This document shows positions 1 through 8,293 of a DNA stretch of 64,000 nucleotides, in pieces. Below the pieces are notes generated by a model. That model did no database searches, was not told the origin of the DNA, and was given only the letters and a program-made list of their open reading frames with translations. The stretch is taken from NCBI GenBank assembly GCA_030652115.1, contig JAUSBK010000009.1:29375-93374 (forward strand), given 5' to 3'. The position numbers were made by a program, and so were the translations under genes. Every line of letters starts with the position of its first letter. Positions within the stretch are counted from its first letter, which is position 1. The DNA is from Coriobacteriia bacterium (lineage in GTDB: Bacteria; Actinomycetota; Coriobacteriia; Anaerosomatales; Anaerosomataceae).

Positions 1-95
1 ACGCCCGTCCACATGATGAACCGAGGCCGCTTCACCGGGTCTTTGAATCCGGCGATCAGCCCCCACTTCTTCTTCTCTTTCGACTCTTTCGCCAT
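1..95 (-). CDS. N-terminal fragment of an unrecognised protein (cut by window edge)
   Basis: Only about 31 codons are inside the window. An ATG at 95 (reading left) follows a good GGCGAGGAGAGG ribosome-binding site. The start is very basic (MAKESKEKKKWGLIAGF) and then runs into a hydrophobic stretch (FIMWTG), as expected for a lysine-rich cytoplasmic tail before a membrane anchor. I do not recognise the family from this fragment. The 186 bases between this gene and the RidA gene show no further gene. Confidence 0.6.
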   Translation of the reverse strand, partial: MAKESKEKKKWGLIAGFKDPVKRPRFIMWTG

Positions 96-281
96 ACGCA
101 CCCTCTCCTCGCCTGGATCCCAAGGTCATGCGCCAACCGCAGAACAAACAGAGACAGCCCCCTCGGCCGCCCTGCGACACACGATAGCCGAACCCCTGTA
201 CACGAACAATACGAACGCGCACGCTACAACGTCCGCTCTCAGCCTATTCGGCAAGCATCTCCGCATTCCTGCCTCGGTCGC

Positions 282-743
282 TCACTCCACCTCGAGAATG
301 AGTGAAATCTCCACGGGCGCGCCAAGAGGCAGCGCGGCGACACCCACGGCCTCACGCGCGTGCGCCCCGGCGTCGCCGAAGGCGGCACTCATCACGTCGC
401 TCGCGGCGTTGATGACGCCCGGCTGCCCGCCGAAGTCCCGAGCGGAGGCGACGTAGCCCACGAGCTTGACGACGCGCACCACCGCGTCGAGATCGCACAC
501 GGACGAGGCGGCAGCAAGCGCGTTCAGCGCACACTGCGCAGCACAGGTCGCTGCTTCCTCCGGCGTGACGTCGGCCCCCACGACACCGCACGCAAGCAAC
601 TCGCCCTTGCGCACCGGCAGTTGGCCCGAGGTGAACACGAGAGAGCCGGTGCGGACCGCCGGCACGTAGGCGCCCAAGGCGGCGGCCGGAACGGGCAGTG
701 CGAGTCCGGCGGAGTTCAGCCTGGATGCAACAGCGCCCGGCAT
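282..743 (-). CDS. RidA/YjgF-family protein
   Basis: 153-residue member of the RidA (Rid/YjgF/UK114) family, small trimeric proteins that hydrolyse reactive enamine/imine intermediates from PLP enzymes. Family marks are the TSGQLP segment near residue 40 and the C-terminal AREAVGVAALP stretch, where the Arg matches the substrate-carboxylate-binding Arg of active RidA proteins. Length is slightly above the usual ~130. The start codon overlaps the stop of the upstream chemoreceptor in an ATGA arrangement (cat/tca at 741-745), so the two are probably translationally coupled. The specific substrate cannot be told. Confidence 0.85.
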   Translation of the reverse strand: MPGAVASRLNSAGLALPVPAAALGAYVPAVRTGSLVFTSGQLPVRKGELLACGVVGADVTPEEAATCAAQCALNALAAASSVCDLDAVVRVVKLVGYVASARDFGGQPGVINAASDVMSAAFGDAGAHAREAVGVAALPLGAPVEISLILEVE

Positions 744-1897
744 CAGCGCGACGCCAGCGAGTCCGCGAGGCGTGTGAGTTCGGAGATTGCGGATGTGATC
801 TTGCGCGATGCGCTCGCGGCTTGCTGCGACACCTGCGCCACCTCGCGCATCGAGACCACGACCTGGTCCGATGCGGTCCGCTGCTGCTGTGTCGCGATCG
901 AGATCTGCTTGGCGGCGTCCGTGGTCTGCTCGACCTGGCTCACGATACGCTCGAGCGAGCTGGCCGTGTTCTGGGCGAGTTCCTGCCCCTCGGCCACCTT
1001 GTTCGCGGCCTTCTCGGTCTGCATGATCAGCGCCGAGGCCGACGCCTGGATCTCGCGAACCACACGGCCGATCTCATTCGTCGACTCGGTGACCGAATCG
1101 GCCAACTTGCGGATCTCCTCGGCCACGACCGAGAAACCCTTGCCAGCCTCGCCGGCCCGGGCCGCCTCGATGGCGGCGTTGAGCGCAAGTATCTTCGTCT
1201 GCTCCGCGATCTCGTCGATGATCGACAGAACGCGGCCGATCTCCTGGCTACGCTCGCCGAGCGCGAGGATGCGGTCAGATGACTGCATCGTGGTCTCGCG
1301 GATCTCTTCGATGCCTGCGGCCGTAGCCGCAACAGCAGTCATGCCATCTTCGGCGGTCGCGAGCGTCCGCTCGGCGATGCGTACGACCGCCTCGGAGTTG
1401 TCGGCGATCTGGCTCGAGGTCTGCGCGAGCTCTTCGACTGTGGCGGAGGTCTGCGTCACTGCCGCCGCCTGCTCGGCGGCACCGGAGGCCTGCTCTTCGG
1501 TCGCGGCAAGTACCTCGGCGCTCACAGCACGGATGTTCTCGGTGGCCATACGAACTTGCCCGAGAAGCTGCGCGGCCGATGCAAGAATGCGCGCGATCTC
1601 CTCGGTGAGTGCGGCCTCACCTTTCGCCTCGGTCGCAGCGATGCCGAGTTGCGAGCTCGTGTTGCGGAGCGCGCCACTCAGGGTGTGCTCGACCTCCCGC
1701 TTCAACAGCCTCAGGCACACGAAGCCGACACCGGTGCCTGCGGCGATTGACATGAGCCAGAAGAGCACCAGCGCAAGCATGCTCTTCGGCTCGACCAGGA
1801 GACTCGCCACAAGGGGGAAGACCGCTCCCGTCGCGGCGCCCAATCCGATCACGATCGTGCTTGCGCGCTGCGCACCATCCCGTACTTGTGTGCTCAC
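743..1897 (-). CDS. Methyl-accepting chemotaxis protein without periplasmic domain
   Basis: 384-residue chemoreceptor. Two closely spaced hydrophobic helices (about residues 15-36 and 41-63) are joined by a very short turn, so there is no extracytoplasmic ligand domain; the rest is a long coiled-coil signalling region. The hairpin tip that contacts CheA/CheW is recognisable ([18 protein letters not shown], then [13 protein letters not shown]). There is no obvious HAMP domain. It probably senses something in the membrane or cytoplasm and feeds the che cluster at 11-18 kb. First gene of a pair with the RidA protein. Confidence 0.9.
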   Translation of the reverse strand: MSTQVRDGAQRASTIVIGLGAATGAVFPLVASLLVEPKSMLALVLFWLMSIAAGTGVGFVCLRLLKREVEHTLSGALRNTSSQLGIAATEAKGEAALTEEIARILASAAQLLGQVRMATENIRAVSAEVLAATEEQASGAAEQAAAVTQTSATVEELAQTSSQIADNSEAVVRIAERTLATAEDGMTAVAATAAGIEEIRETTMQSSDRILALGERSQEIGRVLSIIDEIAEQTKILALNAAIEAARAGEAGKGFSVVAEEIRKLADSVTESTNEIGRVVREIQASASALIMQTEKAANKVAEGQELAQNTASSLERIVSQVEQTTDAAKQISIATQQQRTASDQVVVSMREVAQVSQQAASASRKITSAISELTRLADSLASR

Positions 1898-2018
1898 AGT
1901 GAGCCCCCTGCTCGCGTGCGGGTCGGCCGACCGCCCCAGTCCCGGCTATGGTACCAGCACCGGGGCCCCGGCGTGAACGCTCGGGCCATCCACGTAGCGC
2001 AACCGGCCGCGTCACCGC

Positions 2019-2046
2019 TTGCGCTCCATACCCTATGGGGTATACG
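2019..2046 (+). promoter_or_regulatory. Putative sigma-70-type promoter of the ferredoxin/selenoprotein operon
   Basis: TTGCGC at 2019-2024 and TATACG at 2041-2046 are separated by 16 bases and lie about 40 bases before the GTG start of the ferredoxin-like gene. The spacer and -10 are overlapped by the palindrome at 2028-2043, which suits repression. Confidence 0.45.
2028..2043. promoter_or_regulatory. Palindromic operator resembling CsoR/CstR-family sites
   Basis: ATACCC-TATG-GGGTAT: perfect 6-base arms around a 4-base centre, placed between the -35 and -10 elements. Operators of the CsoR/CstR/RcnR family of small helical copper or persulfide sensors have this A/T-flanked C-run/G-run form. 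The identity of the repressor is inference; no such repressor gene is in the window. Confidence 0.5.
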
Positions 2047-2083
2047 ATGCGCGTGTTAGCCGATGCGTGGAAGGACTCGAAAC

Positions 2084-2287
2084 GTGCGTACCGTGACCAT
2101 CGATATCTCTGCCTGCGACCGCTCCCCCATGTGTCCCGCTCGCCGTGCGTGCCCAAGAGGCGCTATCGTACCGGTATCCGGCGGGTTCTTTCCGGGCTCG
2201 CAGGGTTACATGATCGACGAAGAGCGCTGCACCGGCTGTGCAGTGTGTGCGCTCAGTTGCCCTGGCGGTGCAGTGCGTGTTGGATAG
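2084..2287 (+). CDS. Small 4Fe-4S ferredoxin-like protein
   Basis: 67 residues. The GTG at 2084 is chosen because GGAAGG precedes it at proper spacing; an ATG seven codons upstream is less well placed. The second half has a complete 4Fe-4S motif (CTGCAVCALSCP). The first Cys group is unusual: CDRSPMCPARRACP, with Cys spaced 5 and 5 instead of 2 and 2, so a normal second cluster is uncertain. Ten bases separate it from the selenoprotein-like gene, with which it should be co-transcribed. A redox partner role for that thioredoxin-fold protein is inference. Confidence 0.75.
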   Translation: MRTVTIDISACDRSPMCPARRACPRGAIVPVSGGFFPGSQGYMIDEERCTGCAVCALSCPGGAVRVG

Positions 2288-2297
2288 GAGAAACACC

Positions 2298-2630
2298 ATG
2301 ACCGAGCCCAAGGTCAACGTAGAGGTCTTTGACTACCCCGCCGAGACCACCTGCTGGAGCGGCGGTTGAGGCCCCTCCTGGTCTCCGGAGGAGATCACCG
2401 CGATCATCCGCTCCGAGGTCGAGCACCGCTTCGGCGACAGCGCGAGCATCGTCTATCACGACACGAGCCGACCAGAGGTCCTTGCAGCACACCAGGCCAT
2501 GGTGCAACTCATCCAGGACCAGGGTCTGGTCTACCCGGTGACGGTCGTTGACGGAGAGCCCATGTACGATGGAGCCGTCTCGTACCCGGCGATCCTGCGG
2601 GCCGTCCAGACGCGTCTGAGCGCGTCCTGA
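2298..2630 (+). CDS. Probable selenoprotein with thioredoxin-like fold (in-frame UGA at codon 24)
   Basis: Translation from the ATG at 2298 (AGGAG seven bases upstream) meets TGA at 2367-2369, then continues open to TGA at 2628-2630, giving 110 residues if UGA is read as selenocysteine. The redox site is CWSGGUGPSW, with Cys19 and Sec24. Downstream sequence looks like real protein: SPEEITAIIRSEVEHRFG, then YPVTVVDGEP, which resembles the cis-Pro and beta-strand region of thioredoxin-fold proteins such as B. subtilis YuzD. A hairpin follows the UGA. The window also holds selenium-trait genes (DUF3343, desulfurase-like). The alternative, a pseudogene with a nonsense mutation, is less likely because the reading frame and codon pattern stay intact on both sides. 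Confidence 0.7.
2374..2391 (+). promoter_or_regulatory. Candidate bacterial SECIS hairpin
   Basis: Immediately 3' of the in-frame UGA, CCTCC (2374-2378) pairs with GGAGG (2387-2391), leaving an 8-base loop TGGTCTCC. The GGUCU in the loop matches the apical loop known for E. coli fdhF. The hairpin starts only 4 bases after UGA, closer than in fdhF, so the assignment is tentative. Confidence 0.4.
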
Positions 2631-2720
2631 CCGAGGCCATCTGGCCGCGCCACCCCCGCCTCGGCCCTGCTCGGGTAGACTGACACTCGACCCTGCCCGA
2701 CAGTGCGGAGGCGCCGCACC

Positions 2721-3389
2721 ATGATGGACGAACCCCACGCTACCGACGGCGTCGAGTCCGACACGGACACCCCGCCGCTGCGCGCTGTGCCCTACGGCCT
2801 CTTCTCCGCATGGCGTCGCATGGTGAACTCGATCGCTGGCGTAGTCCCCCGGGTCGTGAACGGTGCGCGCTCGGCGGTCCGCACCTGGATCGGACAGTGG
2901 CGACGGGTGCGCGAGTATCACCGGCACGCCTCCGAGCCCTGGACGGTAGCAACCGCGGCGGACCGCGAGACTGCAGCCGCTGTGGGCACGCGTGCGTTCC
3001 TCTTCGGCGTGGTCATCGCCGGCATCGTCACGGCGCAATCCTCCGGACTGTGGGGCCCTGCGGTCGTCACGACCGGGACCGAGGTGCTGTGGGCCGGTGC
3101 CCGGTTCATCATCATCGCCATGCTCATGCCGCGCGGCACGATAACCCGCACCCGGCTGTCGATCGCGTTCCTCGCCGGTCTGTTGCCCTACGCATTCGGC
3201 GCGACGTGGCCGCTGCGGATGGTAGCGCTGGGTGGGTCCGCCCTTCTCACCCGGCGCGGACTCCTCGGCGCGGGGGTATCCGCACGCGACGTTCGAGTCA
3301 CGGTGGGCTGGTCGTTTGGCGGGCAGGCGGCGATCCTCGTCGGAGGCTGGCTCGTCCGGGCGGTCATCGCACTCATCACGCTGAGCTAG
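2721..3389 (+). CDS. Unrecognised membrane protein
   Basis: 222 residues from the tandem ATG at 2721, preceded by GGAGG. The N-terminal ~85 residues are polar and basic with an Arg/Trp-rich amphipathic section; after that come about four hydrophobic segments (for example FLFGVVIAGIVTA, FIIIAMLMP, LAGLLPYAFGA and AAILVGGWLVRAVIALITL). No family recognised. Its end overlaps the end of the convergent EamA transporter by four bases. Confidence 0.6.
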   Translation: MMDEPHATDGVESDTDTPPLRAVPYGLFSAWRRMVNSIAGVVPRVVNGARSAVRTWIGQWRRVREYHRHASEPWTVATAADRETAAAVGTRAFLFGVVIAGIVTAQSSGLWGPAVVTTGTEVLWAGARFIIIAMLMPRGTITRTRLSIAFLAGLLPYAFGATWPLRMVALGGSALLTRRGLLGAGVSARDVRVTVGWSFGGQAAILVGGWLVRAVIALITLS

Positions 3390-4288
3390 AGGCCCGCGGG
3401 CACATCCGGCGTCTTACGCGGCCTCTCGGCAAGCGCGATCCCTCCGATCACCAGCGCAGCGCCCGCCGATTGCGCGATGGTGAGCCGCTCCCCGAGCAGC
3501 AGTATTGCGAGAACGACGGTGAATACCGGCTCCATGGCAGAAACGAGCGATGCCTGCGACGCCCCGAGCTCACGTACGCCACGCAGGAACAGCGTGACGG
3601 CGGCGTAGGTGGGCACGAGCACGATCAGGGCCAGGATGAGCCACAGCCGCGGCGTCCATCCGGCCGGCGAGAGCGGCTCTCCCACGACTACCGTCACGAG
3701 GCCCACGCCCACCGCTGACAGCGCGAACGTGTAAGCCATGAGCACCAATCGGGATCGGTCTCCGACAAGCCGATCGGAGAGCACGGTGAAGAGCGCATAG
3801 CCGAGTGCGGCCCCGAGCGCTAGAACGATGCCGGTGCCGTTCACCTCGACCGCACCATCGAGCACGCCGGCGGCCAGCGCGCAACCGAGGAAGGTCATCA
3901 CGATCGCTCCGAGCCGGGAGGGCGCGATGCGTTCACGATCGAGCGCGGACTCGATCAGCGCCACGATCGCAGGATAGGCGTAGAGCAGAACGGTCGCCAC
4001 AGATGCGGTGATGTGCTGAAGGGAGAAGAAGAAGCACACCGACGCGGCGCCATATCCGGTGAACGACAGGGCGGCGTAGCGCGGTAGGTCCTTCAGCCCG
4101 TCACGAAGTGCGCCCGGGCGACGGACGGCAAGCAGTCCTATCATGAGCACACCGGCGATCGCGAAGCGCCACGAAAGCAACGGCAGGGGCCGGCCCCCTT
4201 CGGCGTACGCGAGGCGGGTCAGCACGGCCAGCGTGGCGAAACACGCGGCCGAGGTGATGACGACAAACAGCGCGGTCCTGCGGCGCAC
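3386..4288 (-). CDS. EamA/DMT-superfamily permease
   Basis: 300 residues with ten hydrophobic segments arranged as two EamA repeats of about 140 residues, the second starting near NGTGIVLALGAALGYALF. The C-terminal half carries the typical EPVFTVVLAILLLGERL segment. Members export amino acids or metabolites across the cytoplasmic membrane; the substrate cannot be inferred. Length is typical. Convergent with the unknown membrane protein and divergent from the VanZ gene. Confidence 0.88.
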   Translation of the reverse strand: MRRRTALFVVITSAACFATLAVLTRLAYAEGGRPLPLLSWRFAIAGVLMIGLLAVRRPGALRDGLKDLPRYAALSFTGYGAASVCFFFSLQHITASVATVLLYAYPAIVALIESALDRERIAPSRLGAIVMTFLGCALAAGVLDGAVEVNGTGIVLALGAALGYALFTVLSDRLVGDRSRLVLMAYTFALSAVGVGLVTVVVGEPLSPAGWTPRLWLILALIVLVPTYAAVTLFLRGVRELGASQASLVSAMEPVFTVVLAILLLGERLTIAQSAGAALVIGGIALAERPRKTPDVPAGL

Positions 4289-4361
4289 AGGCCCTCCATG
4301 ATGGGCGAAACGGTAGAATCACGCTGGCAGAGGTCGAGCGGCAGGTCAATCGGAGGGACGA

Positions 4362-4751
4362 ATGCCCCCTGTGAATCGCACCCGAACGATACGCACTACC
4401 GCAACGGTCTTCGCGGTCGCTTGGATGGGCGTGATCTTCGGCCTCTCGTCCCTGCACGGTTCGTCGGTTCCCGGGCGCTACAGCACGCTCGGTCACTTCA
4501 TCCTCTACGCGGTGCTCGGGACGCTCTACTTCACGGCGCTGCCGGCCGGCGGCCGATGGGCGATCGTGGCGGTTGCGCTCGCGTCGCTCTACGGCATCTC
4601 AGATGAGATCCACCAGTCGTTCGTGCCCGGCCGGATGCCCGATCCGGTCGACTGGCTCGTGGACACGGCAGGGGCGCTCACCGCAGTGATGCTCGCCGAA
4701 GGACTACGGCGCCTCATTGCGAGACGCGACGCACGCTCTGACCCGGCCTGA
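4362..4751 (+). CDS. VanZ-family membrane protein
   Basis: 129 residues with four transmembrane segments. The VanZ-like signature is clear: GHFILYAVLG, then SLYGISDEIHQSFVPGR followed by DWLVDTAGA. VanZ itself gives low-level teicoplanin resistance, but most relatives have no known role. The ATG at 4362 follows GGAGGGACGA. The stop is 4 bases from the end of the convergent pilT gene. Confidence 0.88.
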   Translation: MPPVNRTRTIRTTATVFAVAWMGVIFGLSSLHGSSVPGRYSTLGHFILYAVLGTLYFTALPAGGRWAIVAVALASLYGISDEIHQSFVPGRMPDPVDWLVDTAGALTAVMLAEGLRRLIARRDARSDPA

Positions 4752-4755
4752 CGTC

Positions 4756-5859
4756 CTAGTAGATGCCGGTTTGCGCGGCCTGCTCGGCGGACATGCCCAG
4801 CTGACGCACCTTGATCTTGAAGTCGTGCGCGTTGCCCGCCATCGCAATCGCATCGTCCAGCGTGATGCGGTTCTCCGAGTACAGACGCAGCAGACTCTGA
4901 TCGAACGTCTGCATGCCGTAGTACTCGCCCTCTTCCATGGCGTCCCGGATGAGGTAGGTCTTCTCGGAGTCCGTGATGTACTCGCGAATCGTGCCGGTCA
5001 TCACCATGACCTCCACCGCAGGCACCAGACCGCCGTTGATCGAGGGTATCAGGCGCATCGAGATGATGCCCTTGAGCGTCGAGGCAAGCATCAGGCGCGT
5101 CTGCTTCTGCTGATACGGCGGGAAGAAGTCGATGATGCGGTTGATCGTCTCAGTGGCGTCGATGGTGTGCAGCGTCGACAGCACGAGGTTGCCGATCTCG
5201 GCGGCCGTGAGCGCGGCGGCCACCGTCTCGTGATCGCGCATCTCGCCGATAAGCACGACGTCGGGGTCCTGCCGCACCACATGGCGGAGGGCATCGGCGT
5301 AGCTCTCGGTGTCGATGCCGATCTCGCGCTGATTGATGATGCACTTGACGTCTTGGTGCAGCACCTCGATCGGGTCCTCGATCGTGACGATGTGGCCTTC
5401 TCGAGTATGGTTGATGTGATCGATCATTGCGGCAAGCGTGGTCGTCTTGCCCGAGCCTGCGGTGCCGGTCACCAGCACCAGGCCCCGGGGCTCCTCGGCA
5501 AGACGCCTGACCACCGAGGGCAGGCCGAGCTCCTCGATGCCGGAGCGCTCAGTGGTGACGCGCCGCAGCGTGATACCCACACTCCCCCGCTGATGGAACA
5601 CGTTGACGCGGAAGCGGCCGACGCCTGAGAGGGAGTACGCGAAGTCGAGCTCGCGGTGGTTCTCGAACGAGGCCTTCTGGCGGTCGTCCATCATCGACGT
5701 CGCGAGCGCGCTCGTCATCTCGGGCTTCAGCACCGGCAACTCGCGCAGAACGATGAGTTTGCCGTTGAGCCGTACCGCCGGCGGACTCCCGACCTTGAGG
5801 TGCAGGTCGGAACTCCCGTTGTCGGCCATCATCTTGAGAAGTCCGTCTATGTCCGCCAT
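4756..5859 (-). CDS. pilT: Type IV pilus retraction ATPase PilT
   Basis: 367 residues, normal length for PilT. N-terminal PAS-like domain (SDLHLKVGSPPAVRLNG) followed by a RecA-like ATPase: Walker A GTAGSGKTTT near residue 130, Asp box, Walker B VVLIGEMRD near 205, His box LSTLHT. The C-terminal LIRDAMEEGEYYGMQTFDQ is the usual PilT/PilB tail region. It depolymerises pili for twitching or DNA uptake. No other pilus genes are next to it. ATG start; about 80 bases upstream separate it from the MFS gene end. Confidence 0.95.
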   Translation of the reverse strand: MADIDGLLKMMADNGSSDLHLKVGSPPAVRLNGKLIVLRELPVLKPEMTSALATSMMDDRQKASFENHRELDFAYSLSGVGRFRVNVFHQRGSVGITLRRVTTERSGIEELGLPSVVRRLAEEPRGLVLVTGTAGSGKTTTLAAMIDHINHTREGHIVTIEDPIEVLHQDVKCIINQREIGIDTESYADALRHVVRQDPDVVLIGEMRDHETVAAALTAAEIGNLVLSTLHTIDATETINRIIDFFPPYQQKQTRLMLASTLKGIISMRLIPSINGGLVPAVEVMVMTGTIREYITDSEKTYLIRDAMEEGEYYGMQTFDQSLLRLYSENRITLDDAIAMAGNAHDFKIKVRQLGMSAEQAAQTGIY

Positions 5860-5939
5860 GCGGCGCTCTCACCTTCGAATCGGGACACAGGAGGTACTTC
5901 GACGTGAAAGGCGCTGTCCTTTAGCTACCCGCACGTAGT

Positions 5940-7175
5940 CTACTGCAGGTCCAGCGTGCCTGACAGGGGGACCGTACGCCGAAGCGCCGGACGCAGCCAG
6001 CCGATCGCCGCAACCGTCACCATGAAACCCCCCACCAGGATGATCGACGTCTGGAGTCCCAGCTTCTCCGTGAGCGCGCCGGCGGCGAGATACCCGCCGA
6101 CCGAAAGCGTGCGGCTGAGCGTCTGCTTTGCCGCAAACGCGCGCCCGGTCATGGAGGGGACCGTCATCGTCTGGAGCACGGTCGACATCGGCACGTAGAA
6201 GAACATGTTGGCGACACCCATCACCAGCAGCAGCGGTATGGACCATGCGACCGTTGGTACGACAGCGAGCAGCCAGTACAGGCCGGCGAAGACCGTCAGA
6301 CCCCACAACAGCTTGCGCACGGCGCCGGCAGCCCCCGTACGGCCGATCAGGATGCTGCCGATGAGCAGACCGACGGTGATCGCGCCGTCCATGACCGCAA
6401 GTCCCGGTGCCCCCCCATCGAACTTCTCGAGCGCGAGAACGTAGAAGAAGAGCCCTGCCGCGGCAACCGCGGCCGTCGCGGCAGAGTACACGAGCAGCAG
6501 GTCGCGCAGCAGGTCGTGCTGCCAGATGTACCGCGTGCCCTCCACGACGTCCGCCCATACCCCACCCGTGGGGGCGACCTCCCCCGACTGCCGCGTTTCG
6601 CGATGGCCGATGCCGAAGATGAAGAGCGCCGACACCAGGAACGTGGCCGAATCGAGGAAGAATGCCAGCCGTGTGCCCATGCTCGCCACAAGTCCGGCCG
6701 CGAATGCGAGTCCGGCGAGCTCGGCGGCGGAGACCGTGGCGTTGTCGAGCGAGTTCGCAGCCATGAGCTGCTCCTCGTCGACCAGCTTTGGGATGAGCGA
6801 GAGCTTGGCAGGCTCGAAGAAGAGGCTGACCGTGGCCACGAGGAGGGCGACCGCGTAGACCGCCACGATGCTGTACTCCGCAACGAACGGCACGCTCAGG
6901 ACGAGCACCGCGCGAAGCAGATCGGCGACGATCATCGTGCGGCGCTTGTCGAACCGGTCGACGTACGCACCGGCGACCATCCCGAACAGCGCCGCGGGCA
7001 GCATCGACAGGGCGAGCACGATGCCCATCTGCAGTCCGGAGCCGGTGGCCTCATAGACGAGGATGCCAAGAGCGATCTGGTTGACTTTGTCTCCGATGAC
7101 GGACACAAGCTGACCGAGCCAGAGGCATCGGTAGTCCCTCGAGCGCAGTGGCTCGGCCAATCTCCCCCCGAGCAT
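5940..7175 (-). CDS. MFS transporter (EntS/MFS_3-like efflux type)
   Basis: 411 residues, about twelve hydrophobic segments. Motif A between helices 2 and 3 is present as GAYVDRFDKRRTMIVADLLRA, and the N-terminus (FRSRDYRCLWLGQ-like, here LRSRDYRCLWLGQLVSVIGDKV) is typical of the MFS_3 family that exports siderophores or macrolides. Substrate unknown. Lies between pilT and the NlpC/P60 gene on the same strand with short gaps. Confidence 0.88.
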   Translation of the reverse strand: MLGGRLAEPLRSRDYRCLWLGQLVSVIGDKVNQIALGILVYEATGSGLQMGIVLALSMLPAALFGMVAGAYVDRFDKRRTMIVADLLRAVLVLSVPFVAEYSIVAVYAVALLVATVSLFFEPAKLSLIPKLVDEEQLMAANSLDNATVSAAELAGLAFAAGLVASMGTRLAFFLDSATFLVSALFIFGIGHRETRQSGEVAPTGGVWADVVEGTRYIWQHDLLRDLLLVYSAATAAVAAAGLFFYVLALEKFDGGAPGLAVMDGAITVGLLIGSILIGRTGAAGAVRKLLWGLTVFAGLYWLLAVVPTVAWSIPLLLVMGVANMFFYVPMSTVLQTMTVPSMTGRAFAAKQTLSRTLSVGGYLAAGALTEKLGLQTSIILVGGFMVTVAAIGWLRPALRRTVPLSGTLDLQ

Positions 7176-7214
7176 GGCCCCCCCCGTACCGTCGTCGACC
7201 CCTTGGCGCGAGGC

Positions 7215-8240
7215 CTACGGCCTGCACGCCCCCACGTAGTCGCTGCGCGCATCCAGGCTCGAGATCTTCACGACGTCACCGGTGTTCGGCGCGTGCACGA
7301 AGTTGCCCCCACCGATGTAGATTCCGACATGGTGAATCGTGCTCCTGCCGAAGAACACGAGATCGCCCGGAGCCAGATTGTCCCGGGAGACGCGCTGGCC
7401 GACGCTGATCTGCGAGCGTGAGCTGTGCGGAAGGCTCACGCCGACCCGCGCATAGCACCACATGGTGAAACCGCTACAGTCGAATGAGTCGGGACCTGCA
7501 GCCGCCCACTTGTAGGGAGAGCCCAGCTTCGAGAGCGCGATGTTGACGACCTCGGACCGCGGCGCGTTGGTCGGGTTTCCGTAGTCGGTCGCGGGGCGGC
7601 TCTTTGCCTTGGCGGCCGCCGCCCTGCGCTGGGCGGCCTCCTCCTCTTCCCGCTGGATCTGGGCGATTTCCGCCTCGATCCCCGAGAGGAGATTCTGCCG
7701 CTCGGCGACCTGCGCCTCGATCGTGTCCCTGTTCGCCTTCATCGCGTCCGAGTACGCCTTCGCCTCGGCCTGCTGCGCGGCGAGATCCTGCTGCACGATC
7801 TGGAGATCGGTACGCGTCTCCTTGAGTTCGGCGACGGTCGACGCGTCGTTGTCGTTCAGAGTCTGAAGGAAGTCCCAGAGCGTGGCGAACTCATCAAAGG
7901 ACGAGGCGCCCAGGAGTACTTCGAGCGCGCCGAGCGGACCCTGCCGGTACATGCTGGACACGCGTGTGGCCAGGTTGGCCTCGAGGACATCCTGACGAGC
8001 GGAGAGCTCGGCCTGGCGCGCCTCACTCGCTGTGACCTCGGCACTCACGGCGTCGTAGGCGCTCTTCGCCTCGTTGTACTGCTCGGCGGCGATCTCGAGC
8101 TGCACGTCCAGCTCGTCGATCTGCGTCTTGATCTGCGCGGCCTGTGCGCGCTTGTCGTCGATCGGAGCGCCGAATGCGGGCACGGCAAGTCCGACGAGCA
8201 GTGTCATGATGATGAGCGGGCACAGGGCCCGTAGGGTCAT
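7215..8240 (-). CDS. Secreted NlpC/P60 peptidoglycan endopeptidase with coiled-coil region
   Basis: 341 residues. A signal peptide (LLVGLAVPAFGA, cleavage after about residue 24) precedes a long charged coiled coil (~25-210) rich in Ala, Glu and Gln. The C-terminal ~115 residues are NlpC/P60: catalytic Cys in DCSGFTMW, His in HHVGIYIG, third polar position HAPNTG. Such RipA/CwlO-like enzymes cut D-Glu-DAP cross-link peptides during growth or division, with the coiled coil serving as regulator. The next gene upstream also acts at the wall. Confidence 0.93.
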   Translation of the reverse strand: MTLRALCPLIIMTLLVGLAVPAFGAPIDDKRAQAAQIKTQIDELDVQLEIAAEQYNEAKSAYDAVSAEVTASEARQAELSARQDVLEANLATRVSSMYRQGPLGALEVLLGASSFDEFATLWDFLQTLNDNDASTVAELKETRTDLQIVQQDLAAQQAEAKAYSDAMKANRDTIEAQVAERQNLLSGIEAEIAQIQREEEEAAQRRAAAAKAKSRPATDYGNPTNAPRSEVVNIALSKLGSPYKWAAAGPDSFDCSGFTMWCYARVGVSLPHSSRSQISVGQRVSRDNLAPGDLVFFGRSTIHHVGIYIGGGNFVHAPNTGDVVKISSLDARSDYVGACRP

Positions 8241-8293
8241 TCGTGTCAGGCTTCTCGCCTCCTCGTGCGCTCCACGGTGGTCGAGCAGCCGGG

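Noticed and set aside
360..1976. Long open frame on the plus strand opposite the RidA and receptor genes
   Set aside because: High-GC shadow; the minus-strand proteins have clear domains, this translation has none.
2063..2083. ATG start for the ferredoxin gene
   Set aside because: The GTG at 2084 has a much better ribosome-binding site and lies at the conserved region start.
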